Shown one piece after another: positions 35,063-44,000 of a DNA stretch of 64,000 nucleotides. The notes below the pieces were generated by a model. The model searched no databases. It saw nothing but the letters and a program-made list of their open reading frames with translations, and had not been told where the DNA came from. The translations under genes were made by a program, and so were the position numbers. Numbering within the stretch: position 1 is the first letter of the stretch; every line of letters starts with the position of its first letter. This DNA comes from Paraburkholderia sp. HP33-1 (lineage in GTDB: Bacteria > Pseudomonadota > Gammaproteobacteria > Burkholderiales > Burkholderiaceae), in assembly GCF_021390595.1 (NCBI RefSeq), contig NZ_JAJEJR010000001.1, forward strand, positions 1,922,001 through 1,986,000. Direction: 5' to 3'.

Positions 35063-35992
35063 TTAGCCCGCCGAGAAAAACGGCTTGCCGAGCGAGGCAG
35101 GCGCATTCAGGCGAATCGTGTTCGGATTGCGCGAGATCAGCGCGAGCACGACGATCGTCGCGACGTACGGCAACATCGCGAGGAACTGCGTCGGCACCGG
35201 CACGCCGATCGCCTGCGCGTAGAACTGCAGCCCCGTCACCGCGCCGAACAGCAGCGCGCCGATCAGGAGACGCCCTGGCCGCCACGTCGCGAACACGACC
35301 AGCGCGAGCGCGATCCAGCCGCGCCCCGAAGTCAGGTTTTCCTGCCACAGGTGCAGATTGACGATCGAATAGTAGCCGCCAGCGAGTCCCGCCATGCCGC
35401 CGCCGAACGCGACCGCGCCATAGCGCACGCCGACCACCGGAAAGCCGACCGAGTGCGCGACCTGCGGCGACTCGCCGACCGAGCGCAGCACGAGCCCCGC
35501 GCGCGTACGGTACAGGAACCAGCCGATCGCGGCGAACATCAGGAACGCGAGGTAATCGAGCGGCGTGAGCGTAAACAGCGCCGGGCCGAGCACCGGGATC
35601 TTCGACAGCCCCGGGATCGTCCACGTATCGATCGTCGCGCGCACCGCGGCCGACGTGTACGGCTTGCCCACATACGCGGACAGTCCGATGCCGAAGATCG
35701 TCAGCGACAAACCGGTGGCGACCTGGTTGGCGAGCATCGTCAGCGTGAGGAACGCGAACAGCAGCGACATCGCGAGACCGGCGCCGATCGCGGCGAGCAC
35801 GCCGAGCCACGGGCTGCCGGTGATCGACGTGACCGCGTAGCCGGTGACGGCGCCCATCAGCATCATCCCTTCCACGCCAAGGTTGAGCACGCCGGATTTT
35901 TCGGCGACGAGTTCACCGGCGCCCGCGAACATCAGCGGGATCGACGCAGTGATTGCGCTCGACGTGAGCGCGGTGGCTTGCTGGATATCCAT
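35063..35992 (-). CDS. ABC transporter permease (nucleoside/purine, BMP type) 2
   Basis: 309 residues, with about eight to ten hydrophobic segments. [20 protein letters not shown] is the typical signature of the second permease in BMP-type nucleoside importers (as YufQ/NupC), and [17 protein letters not shown] is the cytoplasmic coupling loop. It follows the other permease by 27 bases. Confidence 0.9.
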   Translation of the reverse strand: MDIQQATALTSSAITASIPLMFAGAGELVAEKSGVLNLGVEGMMLMGAVTGYAVTSITGSPWLGVLAAIGAGLAMSLLFAFLTLTMLANQVATGLSLTIFGIGLSAYVGKPYTSAAVRATIDTWTIPGLSKIPVLGPALFTLTPLDYLAFLMFAAIGWFLYRTRAGLVLRSVGESPQVAHSVGFPVVGVRYGAVAFGGGMAGLAGGYYSIVNLHLWQENLTSGRGWIALALVVFATWRPGRLLIGALLFGAVTGLQFYAQAIGVPVPTQFLAMLPYVATIVVLALISRNPNTIRLNAPASLGKPFFSAG

Positions 35993-36019
35993 AACGAGTC
36001 TGAAAGCGGATTAGCGAGC

Positions 36020-37126
36020 TTAACGAGCCACTGCAGCGGCCGAGCGGCGCCGCACGCGGTAGTTCACGAACAGGTCGGCGCCGAGCAGGCAGAACAGCAG
36101 CAACCCCTGGAATACGCCCGAGAGCGCCTGCGGCAATTGCATCGAGGTCTGCACCGCTTCGCCGCCGAGGTACAGCAGCGCCATCAGGAGACTCGCGAGC
36201 ACGATGCCAATTGGATGCAACCGCCCGACGAACACGACGATGATCGCGGTGAAGCCGTAGCCCGGCGACCACGTTGCCTGCAACTGGCCAATCGGACCCG
36301 CGATCTCTCCCATGCCGGCGAGGCCCGCGAGGCCGCCGCTGATCAGCAGCGAGGTCCAGATGGTTTTCCTGTCGGAAAACCCCGCATAGCGCGCGGCGAG
36401 CGGCGCAAGTCCGCCGACGTTCATCCGGTAGCCCGCGAAGCTCTTGCGCATGAACAGCCAGACGAGCGGAATCGCGATCAGCGTAAGGAACACGGAGGCG
36501 TTCAGGCGCGTGCCGCGCAGAAATTTCCAGTGCCAGTCGCCATACAGCGTCGGATACAGCGCGTCGCCGCTGAACATCTCCGACAGCGGGAAGTTCATGC
36601 CCTGCGGATCGCGCCACGGGCCGCTCACGAGGTAGATCAGCAGCTGCGTCGCGACGTACGTGAGCATCAGGCTCACGAGAATCTCGTTGGTGTTGAAGCG
36701 GCTCTTCAGGAACGCGGGAATCGCGGCCCACGCCATGCCGCCGAGGATACCGGCGAGCATCATGGTCGGCAGGATCCACCAGCCGCTCGCCTGATCGAAG
36801 TAGATCGCGACGCCGCTCGCCGCGATGCCGCCGAGCAGCATCTGCCCCTCGGCGCCGATGTTCCACACGTTCGCGCGATAACCGATCGCGAGACCGAGGC
36901 CGATCAGGCACAGCGGCGACGCCTTCAGCAGCAGCTCGGACCAGCCGTTGATGCTGGAGAGCGGCTCGATGAAAAACGCGTGCATCGCCTGCAACGGGTC
37001 GCGGCCGACGAGGCCGAAGATCAGGAAGCCGATCGCGAGCGTCAGCAACGCGGCGATCAGCGGCACGGCAAGCTGCATCGTGCGCGAGGGCGTCGTGCGG
37101 GCTTCGAGTCGATAGGGAAGCATCAT
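36020..37126 (-). CDS. ABC transporter permease (nucleoside/purine, BMP type) 1
   Basis: 368 residues. GYRANVWNIGAEGQMLLGGI and YRMNVGGLAPLAARYAGFSDRKT are the permease and coupling-loop motifs of the first permease in this family (as YufP/NupB). About ten hydrophobic helices are seen. It begins 111 bases after the ATPase gene. Confidence 0.9.
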   Translation of the reverse strand: MMLPYRLEARTTPSRTMQLAVPLIAALLTLAIGFLIFGLVGRDPLQAMHAFFIEPLSSINGWSELLLKASPLCLIGLGLAIGYRANVWNIGAEGQMLLGGIAASGVAIYFDQASGWWILPTMMLAGILGGMAWAAIPAFLKSRFNTNEILVSLMLTYVATQLLIYLVSGPWRDPQGMNFPLSEMFSGDALYPTLYGDWHWKFLRGTRLNASVFLTLIAIPLVWLFMRKSFAGYRMNVGGLAPLAARYAGFSDRKTIWTSLLISGGLAGLAGMGEIAGPIGQLQATWSPGYGFTAIIVVFVGRLHPIGIVLASLLMALLYLGGEAVQTSMQLPQALSGVFQGLLLFCLLGADLFVNYRVRRRSAAAVAR

Positions 37127-37237
37127 GGGTAGCGTGTGATTGTTCGGGTTCTGTTCTTCAGGGTCCGCAGTCGGATGTCTGGTTAGCGTCCTGGCTGTTG
37201 GCGCGGTGAGCCGGCTCGCGGCAGGCCGCGCCCGGCC

Positions 37238-38836
37238 TCACGCATGCGCCGGCTGGTCCGCCGCAGGCGCCGCGCCCTCGCGGTCGCCGAACAGCCCCGC
37301 CATCCAGCGGCCGATTTCCTCGGCGTTGGTCGCACCGGTCGCGCGCACCGGCGAGAGCCGCCCGCCCGCGAGCACCGCGATGCGGTCGCAGATATCGAAT
37401 AGCTCTTCCAGCTCCTCCGAGATCACCAGAATCGCGACGCCGCGCGCCGACAGATCGAGCAGTTGCTGACGGATGAACGCGGACGCGCCGACATCGACGC
37501 CCCACGTCGGCTGCGCGACCACCAGCACCTTCGGTGCCTGCAGGATTTCGCGGCCCATGATGTATTTCTGCAGATTGCCGCCCGACAGACTTTGCGCGAG
37601 CGCGTCAGGGCCGCCGCAGCGCACGTCGAACGCGTCGATGCAGCGCTTTGCGAACGCGCGCATCGCGCCCGCCCTGATCCAGCCCGACTTGACCATGTTC
37701 TGCCGATGCGCAGTCAGGAGCGCGTTGTCGGCGAGGCTCATCGCCGGCACCGCGCCGCGCCCGAGCCGCTCCTCGGGCACGAAGCCGAAGCCGAGCGCGC
37801 GCCGCCCGCCCGCGCCGAGGCGCGCTGCCGGCTTGCCGCAGATCGTGATCGCATCGGCCGGAAGGCTGCGTTTTTCACCGCGTTTTTCTCCGGACAAAGC
37901 CGCGAGCAGTTCCGCCTGCCCGTTGCCCGACACACCGGCAATGCCGAAGATCTCGCCCGCATGCACGCCGAACGATACGTCGCGCAACGACGTGCCGAAC
38001 GGATCGTCGCTCGCGACCGATAACTGCCTGACGTCGAGCAGCACCGCGCCCGGCTTGTGCTCGCGCCGCGTGTAGTCCGGCAGCGAATGGCCGACCATCA
38101 ACTGCGCGAGCGACGCATGCGTCTCGTTCTTCGGCTTCACATGACCGGTCACGCGGCCGCCGCGCATCACGGTCGCGGTGTCGCACAGTTCCTGGATTTC
38201 GTCGAGCTTGTGGCTGATGTAGAGGATGCTGCAGCCTTCGGCGGCGAGCCGGCGCAGCGTGGTGAAGAGCTTGCGAACCGCCTGCGGCGTCAGCACCGAA
38301 GTCGGCTCGTCCATGATCAGCAGACGCGGATTCTGCAGCAGGCAGCGCACGATTTCGACGCGCTGCCGCTCGCCCACCGTCAGGCTGTGCACGTGCCGCT
38401 GCGGATCGATATCGAGGCCGTAGTCGGCCGACACCTCGCGAATGCGTTTGGATAGCGTCTTCAGATCGAACGGTTCGTCGAGCGCCAGCGCAATGTTTTC
38501 GCCGACCGTCAGCGTCTCGAACAGCGAGAAGTGCTGAAACACCATGCCGACGCCGAGCTTGCGCGCGGCCGCCGGATTCGCGATGTCAACCGTCTCGCCT
38601 TCCCAGCGGATCTCGCCGGCGTCGGGTCGCACCGCGCCGTAGATGATCTTCATCAGCGTGCTTTTGCCCGCGCCGTTCTCGCCGAGCACCGCGTGGATTT
38701 CGCCGGGTGCGACGACGAGCGTGACGTCGTCGTTGGCGCGCACGGCCGGGTATTGCTTCGTGATGCCCGTGAGCGCGAGCCGGGGGACTGCCCCGCCGGT
38801 GAATTGCGCGCCGTCGCTATGTGGAGTGTCGCTCAT
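37238..38836 (-). CDS. ABC transporter duplicated ATP-binding protein (nucleoside/purine)
   Basis: 532 residues with two ABC domains in the style of ribose or YufO/NupA ATPases. Domain 1 has Walker A GENGAGKST, signature LTVGERQRVEI and Walker B LLIMDEPTSVL. Domain 2 has a degenerate Walker A (GVSGNGQAE) and signature LSGGNLQK. Having one competent and one degenerate site is normal here. It is the first gene of the importer operon and is divergent from a LysR gene across 212 bases. Confidence 0.92.
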   Translation of the reverse strand: MSDTPHSDGAQFTGGAVPRLALTGITKQYPAVRANDDVTLVVAPGEIHAVLGENGAGKSTLMKIIYGAVRPDAGEIRWEGETVDIANPAAARKLGVGMVFQHFSLFETLTVGENIALALDEPFDLKTLSKRIREVSADYGLDIDPQRHVHSLTVGERQRVEIVRCLLQNPRLLIMDEPTSVLTPQAVRKLFTTLRRLAAEGCSILYISHKLDEIQELCDTATVMRGGRVTGHVKPKNETHASLAQLMVGHSLPDYTRREHKPGAVLLDVRQLSVASDDPFGTSLRDVSFGVHAGEIFGIAGVSGNGQAELLAALSGEKRGEKRSLPADAITICGKPAARLGAGGRRALGFGFVPEERLGRGAVPAMSLADNALLTAHRQNMVKSGWIRAGAMRAFAKRCIDAFDVRCGGPDALAQSLSGGNLQKYIMGREILQAPKVLVVAQPTWGVDVGASAFIRQQLLDLSARGVAILVISEELEELFDICDRIAVLAGGRLSPVRATGATNAEEIGRWMAGLFGDREGAAPAADQPAHA

Positions 38837-38894
38837 GAGATTCCGTAGTGCGTTCGTGACGATCCGTCACCACAACCGGTTGACGATACCTAAT

Positions 38895-38995
38895 TCGACC
38901 CACTCAGTCGAGTTGACAAAATTCCCGCAAACCCGCGCCGCTACAAGCTCTGCGGGTATGCATCCCTTGACGCCGTTTTTCGTTCATACTAAAAC
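38895..38995 (+). promoter_or_regulatory. Promoter and possible LysR site in the ATPase/LysR gap
   Basis: TTGACG (38967-38972) and TAAAAC (38990-38995) at 17-base spacing form a candidate promoter for the LysR gene. Upstream, TCGAC (38895-38899) and GTCGA (38907-38911) form a spaced inverted repeat of the size LysR proteins bind. It could serve both divergent genes. Confidence 0.45.
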
Positions 38996-39048
38996 GCATA
39001 TACCTTTACGTCCGATCGATCAGCCAGTACATATATTCCGGAGGGTCC

Positions 39049-39981
39049 ATGAGCCAGCAACGCGAGGCGATCGACACGTACCTGCTACGCGTGTTGCACA
39101 CGCTGCTGATGGAGCGCAGCGTCACGCGCGCCGCCGTCAAACTGAACCAGTCCCAACCCGCCATCAGCGCGGCGCTGCGCCGTCTGCGCGATATCACCGG
39201 CGATCCGCTGCTCGTGCGCGGCAAGTCCGGCATGGTGCCGACCGAGTACGGTCTGCGCCTGCTCGAACCGGTGCAGAACGCGCTGCGCGAAATCGAGCGC
39301 ATCAAGTTCCAGCAGCACAACTTTGATCCGGCCACGTCGATCCGCTGCTACCGGATCGGCTGTCCCGACTACCTCAACGTACTGTTCGTGCCGACCGTCG
39401 TCGAACGTTTCCGCCAGGCGGCGCCGAACGCGACGCTCGAATTCCATTCACTCGGCCCCGCGTTCGACTACGAACTCGCGCTCGAGGACGGCAAGCTCGA
39501 CATCGTCGTCGGCAACTGGCCCGAGCCGCCCGAGCAGCTGCATCTGTCGAACCTGTTCGTCGATCAGATCGTCTGCCTGATGAGCAACACACATCCGTTC
39601 GCCAAACGCGGCGGGCTCACGCTCGACCAGTACCTGAACGCGCCCCATCTCGCGCCGACACCTTACTCGGTCGGCCAGCGCGGCGCGATCGACGTGCATC
39701 TCGCGCGCGAGCGGCTCAAGCGCCACGTGGTCGTCATGCTGCCCTACTTCAATCTCGCGCCGTACGTGCTGATCAAATCCGACCTGATCTTCACGACAAC
39801 GCGCCTTTTTGCCGACTACTACGCGAAGTTCCTGCCGCTGACCGTGGTGCCCGCGCCGCTCGACTTCCCGCCGATGCAGTACTACCAGTTGTGGCACGAG
39901 CGCGTGCATTACTCCGACGAAGTGCGCTGGCTGCGCGGTCTGGTTGGCGAGGCGACCCGGACGTTGATCGACAAGTCCTGA
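39049..39981 (+). CDS. LysR-family regulator (purine cluster)
   Basis: 310 residues from the ATG at 39049 with GGAGGGTCC upstream. The N-terminal HTH reads LLMERSVTRAAVKLNQSQPAISAALRRLRDITGDPLLVR, followed by the effector domain. It lies between the divergent purine/nucleoside importer and the convergent deaminase gene, so regulation of purine uptake or breakdown is likely by position. The effector is unknown, with guanine, 8-oxoguanine or urate as candidates. Confidence 0.9.
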   Translation: MSQQREAIDTYLLRVLHTLLMERSVTRAAVKLNQSQPAISAALRRLRDITGDPLLVRGKSGMVPTEYGLRLLEPVQNALREIERIKFQQHNFDPATSIRCYRIGCPDYLNVLFVPTVVERFRQAAPNATLEFHSLGPAFDYELALEDGKLDIVVGNWPEPPEQLHLSNLFVDQIVCLMSNTHPFAKRGGLTLDQYLNAPHLAPTPYSVGQRGAIDVHLARERLKRHVVVMLPYFNLAPYVLIKSDLIFTTTRLFADYYAKFLPLTVVPAPLDFPPMQYYQLWHERVHYSDEVRWLRGLVGEATRTLIDKS

Positions 39982-40016
39982 GGCGAGATGCGGCGCCGAT
40001 GCCGCCCCCTTTCCCC

Positions 40017-41405
40017 TCAAGCCGCCGCCTCATAAAGCTGCCGCGCAAGCCGGTTATGCCGCTCGATCACCGGCCCGAGTTCGAGTGTCGCCAGCTGCCC
40101 GTTCTTCACCACCACCTTGCCGTCGATCACGCTATAGCTGACCTGCGAGGGTGCGCAGAATACCAGAGCGGCCACCGGATCGTGCAGCGCGCCGGCAAAC
40201 TGCGGCTGACGCAGATCGAACGCGACGAAATCCGCGGCCATGCCGGGCGCGAGCGCACCAATGTCGTCGCGATTGAGCACGCGCGCGCCGCCCAAGGTCG
40301 CGATTTCGAGCGCCTCGCGCGCGGTCATCGCGTCGGGCCCGAAACCGACGCGCTGCAGCAGCAGAGCCTGACGGACTTCGGCAACCATCTGTGCACCGTC
40401 GTTCGACGCGGAACCGTCGACGCCGAGCCCGACCGGCACGCCCGCGAGCCGCATGCGCTTGACCGGCGCGATGCCTGACGCGAGCCGCATATTCGAGCAC
40501 GGACAATGCGCGACGCCGGTGCCAGTGCGCGCGAACAGCGCGATGCCCGCGTCGTCGAGTTGCACGCAGTGGGCATGCCATACGTCGCGGCCGACCCAGC
40601 CGAGATCGTGCGCATACTCGGCCGGCGTCATGCCGAACTTCTCGCGGCTGTACTCGACGTCGTTGACGTTCTCCGCCAGATGCGTGTGCATCGACACCCC
40701 GTACTGGCGCGCGAGCACCGCCGATTCGCGCATCAGGTCGCGGCTCACCGAAAACGGCGAGCACGGCGCCACCACGACGCGCAGCATCGCGTAGCGACCC
40801 TCGTCGTGATACGTCTCGATCAGACGCTGCGTGTCCTTCAGGATGTCCGCTTCGCGCTCGACCACCGAATCGGGCGGCAGGCCGCCGTCTTTCTGTCCCA
40901 CGCTCATACTGCCGCGCGCCGCGTGAAAGCGCATGCCGATCCGGCGCGCGGCCGCGATGCTGTCGTCGAGGCGACTGCCGTTCGGATAGATATACAGATG
41001 GTCGCTCGAGGTCGTGCAGCCGGACAGCAGCAGTTCGGCCATCGCGGTCAGCGTCGACACTTCGATCATGTCGGGCGTCAGGTTCGCCCATACCTTGTAC
41101 AGATTCGTGAGCCAGCCGAACAGCTCGGCGTTCTGCGCGGCAGGAATCGCGCGCGTGAGGCTCTGGTACATGTGGTGATGCGTGTTGACGAGGCCCGGAA
41201 TCACGAGGTGGCCGCGCAGGTCGAGCACGTCGTCGGCCGTGGGCGGCAACTGATCCGTCGGGGCGACCGCGACGATCCGGTTGTCCTCGATATAAAGGCC
41301 GGCGTCGCGCAGTTCGCGCCGCTCGCCATCCATCGTGACCAGCACGTCCGCATGCTTCACGAGCATCGTTTTGCCGGGTTGCTTCACTGCTTCGTTCATC
41401 GTCAT
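40017..41405 (-). CDS. 8-oxoguanine/guanine deaminase-like amidohydrolase
   Basis: 462 residues from the ATG at 41405, with GGAGAG upstream; a second ATG lies two codons on. A zinc amidohydrolase of the AtzA/TrzN/SsnA group: HxH in VNTHHHMYQS (His76, His78), then HTHLAEN, WHAHCVQLD and GVDGSASND as the remaining metal and acid residues. The best fit in this context is 8-oxoguanine deaminase, which makes urate from 8-oxoguanine. Guanine deaminase is the alternative. It is divergent from hiuH across 348 bases with no assigned element. Confidence 0.85.
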   Translation of the reverse strand: MTMNEAVKQPGKTMLVKHADVLVTMDGERRELRDAGLYIEDNRIVAVAPTDQLPPTADDVLDLRGHLVIPGLVNTHHHMYQSLTRAIPAAQNAELFGWLTNLYKVWANLTPDMIEVSTLTAMAELLLSGCTTSSDHLYIYPNGSRLDDSIAAARRIGMRFHAARGSMSVGQKDGGLPPDSVVEREADILKDTQRLIETYHDEGRYAMLRVVVAPCSPFSVSRDLMRESAVLARQYGVSMHTHLAENVNDVEYSREKFGMTPAEYAHDLGWVGRDVWHAHCVQLDDAGIALFARTGTGVAHCPCSNMRLASGIAPVKRMRLAGVPVGLGVDGSASNDGAQMVAEVRQALLLQRVGFGPDAMTAREALEIATLGGARVLNRDDIGALAPGMAADFVAFDLRQPQFAGALHDPVAALVFCAPSQVSYSVIDGKVVVKNGQLATLELGPVIERHNRLARQLYEAAA

Positions 41406-41753
41406 TCGTCTCTCCGCCCGCACAGCGCTTACCATCGGTAGCCAAAATCCCGCTGACAACTCGCGCGGTTGCGATACCCAACCTCACACCGCCAATATAG
41501 TGGCGCTTTTTTGGCGCCGGTACGATCGGCCGATGTGCCGGCGCGGCTTTCGACTGGCTGTCCATCATGCGCGAACCATTATCTTTCCTATCGCTCGCGC
41601 GCTGAACGGAGCATCCTTTTTACAATGGCTGCCACGGCGCTCGCATCAATTCGCCGACGGGTATGCAGCCACTGACGTGGAGCCTCGATCCGCCGCAAAC
41701 GTCATGGATCGGGCCGCCGCCGACACCTCGCATTCACACAAGGACAATTGCGA

Positions 41754-42107
41754 ATGGGCAAGCTCACTACCCACGTGCTCGACACCGCGAACGGCCGTCC
41801 CGGCGCAGGCATCAAGGTCGAACTCTTCGCGCTCGCGGGCGACACGCGCCGCGCGCTCAAAACCACATTCACCAATCACGACGGCCGCTGCGACGAACCG
41901 CTGCTCGAAGGCGACGCGCTCGTCGCGGGCGAGTACGAGCTCGTGTTCGGCGCCGGCGACTACTTCGCCTCGCTCGGCACGAAGGTGCCGGAACCGCGCT
42001 TCGTCGATCGCGTCGTGCTGCGCTTCGGCGTCGCCGATGCCCACGCCCACTATCACGTGCCGCTGCTGGTGTCGCCGTTTTCGTACAGCACGTATCGAGG
42101 CAGCTAG
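41754..42107 (+). CDS. hiuH: 5-hydroxyisourate hydrolase (transthyretin-related)
   Basis: 117 residues from the ATG at 41754 with AAGGA upstream. TTHVLDTANGRPGAGIKVEL carries the first catalytic His, HYHVPLLVSPFSYSTYRGS the second and the C-terminal YRGS that is diagnostic of HIU hydrolase rather than hormone-binding transthyretin. It hydrolyses the product of urate oxidase to OHCU. It has no signal peptide, so it is cytoplasmic. puuD follows 163 bases later. Confidence 0.95.
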   Translation: MGKLTTHVLDTANGRPGAGIKVELFALAGDTRRALKTTFTNHDGRCDEPLLEGDALVAGEYELVFGAGDYFASLGTKVPEPRFVDRVVLRFGVADAHAHYHVPLLVSPFSYSTYRGS

Positions 42108-42270
42108 GCCGCCTCGATGCGAGCCGCGCCTGAACAGGCACAAGCAGGCGCAAGCGCCCCGCGATACCCATAACAACCCGCGCGCTGCGTCTTTAACCCC
42201 GCAGTCGGCGCGATGAGCGACGACGCCGAGCGTCATCGCGCGCACAACGAATCAGAAGTGGAGGAGTTTC

Positions 42271-43464
42271 ATGGAAGGCTTTATCACCGACTGGCTGAAC
42301 CTCGCGATTCGCTGGTTCCACGTCGTCGCCGCGATTGCGTGGATCGGCGAATCGTTCTATTTCGTCGCGCTCGACAACAGCCTGAAACCGCCGGCGGATC
42401 CGAACCAGCGCCGCCGCGGCGTGTTCGGCGAGCTGTGGCACGTGCATGGCGGCGGATTCTACAACATGCAGAAGTACACGGTCGCGCCGCCCGAAATGCC
42501 CGAAGACCTGCACTGGTCGAAATGGCCGTCGTACACGACGTGGTTGTCGGGCTTCGGTCTCTTTACCGTGCTGTATCTGTTCTCGCCGAGCACCTATCTG
42601 ATCGACAGGAACGTGCTCGACATGGGGCCGGTGGTCGCCGTCGCATCGGCGATCGGTTTTCTCGCGGCCGGCTGGATCGTCTACGACTCGCTGTGCCGGA
42701 TTCTCGGCACGCGCGACAAGCTGCTCGGCATCTGCGTCGGCATTTACGTGCTGATCGCGGCGTACCTCGCCTGTCATATCTTCGCGGGCCGCGCGGCGTA
42801 TCTGATCATGGGCGCGATGCTCGCGACGATCATGTCGGCCAACGTGTTCTTCGTGATCATTCCGGGCCAGCGCAAGATGGTCGACGCGATGCTCAAGGGC
42901 GACACGCCGAACCCGATCTACGGCAAGCGCGGCAAGCAGCGCTCGGTGCACAACACGTATTTCACGCTGCCGGTCGTGTTCGCGATGCTGTCGAACCACT
43001 ACGCGATGACCTACACGCATCCGTACAACTGGGCGGTGCTCGTCGTCATCATGCTGGCCGGCGCGCTGATCCGTCAGTTCTTCGTGATGCGCCATCGCGG
43101 CCAGGTGCTGTGGTATCTGCCGCTAATCGGCGTCGCGCTGATGTGCACCGCGCTCGTGTGGACCATGCCGCGACCGGTGGTGCCACAGGCGCAAGCCGCC
43201 AACGCGCCGGCGCTGAAGGTCGCCGACATCGCGCCGGTGCTGCAGCAGCGCTGCGTGGCCTGCCACTCCGCGCATCCGACGATGATGGGCAGCGCACCGG
43301 CCGGCGTGCTGATGGATACGCCCGACGAAATCTCGCAGAACGCACAGCGCATCTACCAGCAGGCGGTCACGTTGAAGGCGATGCCGCTTGGCAACGTCAC
43401 GCATATGACCGACGACGAGCGGATGAAGATCGCCGCGTGGTTCGAAGGCGGCGCGGCGAAGTAA
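42271..43464 (+). CDS. puuD: Membrane urate hydroxylase/oxidase with cytochrome c domain
   Basis: 397 residues after GGAGG. The N-terminal DUF989-type membrane part (about 1-300, eight helices; IRWFHVVAAIAWIGESFYF, HVHGGGFYNMQKY) is followed by a C-terminal cytochrome c domain with CVACH and a distal Met in LKAMPLGNVTHM. This is the PuuD form of urate oxidase, which passes electrons to cytochrome c rather than making peroxide. With HiuH and UraD it turns urate into (S)-allantoin. Confidence 0.95.
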   Translation: MEGFITDWLNLAIRWFHVVAAIAWIGESFYFVALDNSLKPPADPNQRRRGVFGELWHVHGGGFYNMQKYTVAPPEMPEDLHWSKWPSYTTWLSGFGLFTVLYLFSPSTYLIDRNVLDMGPVVAVASAIGFLAAGWIVYDSLCRILGTRDKLLGICVGIYVLIAAYLACHIFAGRAAYLIMGAMLATIMSANVFFVIIPGQRKMVDAMLKGDTPNPIYGKRGKQRSVHNTYFTLPVVFAMLSNHYAMTYTHPYNWAVLVVIMLAGALIRQFFVMRHRGQVLWYLPLIGVALMCTALVWTMPRPVVPQAQAANAPALKVADIAPVLQQRCVACHSAHPTMMGSAPAGVLMDTPDEISQNAQRIYQQAVTLKAMPLGNVTHMTDDERMKIAAWFEGGAAK

Positions 43465-43518
43465 GGATCGCTGTCGGGATGACAGAACCGGCGCCAAGGT
43501 AGAGGCTGGAATGTGAAG

Positions 43519-43556
43519 CGGGCTTGTCGCGTGAGCGGCAAGCCCGTTGTTGTTTT
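43519..43556 (+). terminator. Terminator after puuD
   Basis: CGGGCTTGTCGC (43519-43530) and GCGGCAAGCCCG (43535-43546) form a 12-pair stem with one G-T pair and a four-base loop, then TTGTTGTTTT. Confidence 0.8.
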
Positions 43557-43598
43557 GGGACTACTGCGTGTGCAGTCAGCCGGATCGATACATCGTTT

Positions 43599-43732
43599 TG
43601 TAGCCACAGGGCTACACAATTTCCAAAAACGCCTAAAATGTAGCCTTAGAGTCACAAAAACAAATAAGCATTTTGTACCTCTTGGGCTACAATACATTTC
43701 AGATTCGCCAAATCTGACACCCTGAGGCTACA
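43599..43732 (+). promoter_or_regulatory. hipBA promoter with repeated TGTAGCC/GGCTACA operators
   Basis: A perfect palindrome TGTAGCC-ACAG-GGCTACA lies at 43599-43616. Further half-sites are TGTAGCC at 43639-43645, GGCTACA at 43685-43691 and GGCTACA at 43726-43732, the last ending one base before the hipB ATG. TACAAT (43688-43693) overlaps the third and looks like a -10 box. A separate inverted repeat CAGATT-CGCCA-AATCTG lies at 43700-43716. The stretch is clearly more AT-rich than its surroundings. Autorepression by HipB, with HipA as co-repressor, is the expected use. Confidence 0.7.
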
Positions 43733-43733
43733 A

Positions 43734-44000
43734 ATGACCAACCTCGCCGATGTCTCGGACATGCTCAAAGCCGTACGACGCGACAGCAAACTATCGCAGG
43801 AAGAACTGGCACGCCGCGCGGGCGTTGCCCGCACTACCGTCGCGCGCATGGAGACGCTCGCCAAAAACGATATGAGCGTGTCAGTGCTCGTGCGCCTGCT
43901 CGAAGCCGCCGGTTACGACCTCAAGTTCGTCGCGCACGGACATGGACGCACGCTCGAAGACATCCTCGCTGAACAGCGCAGCCCGGACGCGCGGCCATGA
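43734..44000 (+). CDS. hipB: HipB-like XRE antitoxin
   Basis: An 88-residue HTH protein (DMLKAVRRDSKLSQEELARR, AGVARTTVARMETL, MSVSVLVRLLEAAGYDLKFV) of the XRE type, as expected for a HipB antitoxin that binds DNA and blocks HipA. The stop overlaps the hipA start by four bases. The final Arg/Pro tail is short, as in other HipB proteins whose tails are protease targets. Confidence 0.88.
   Translation: MTNLADVSDMLKAVRRDSKLSQEELARRAGVARTTVARMETLAKNDMSVSVLVRLLEAAGYDLKFVAHGHGRTLEDILAEQRSPDARP

Noticed and set aside
35054..37132. 692-codon plus-strand frame across the two permease genes
   Set aside because: It is antisense to two well-supported membrane proteins and its Arg/Glu/His-rich text has no family features.
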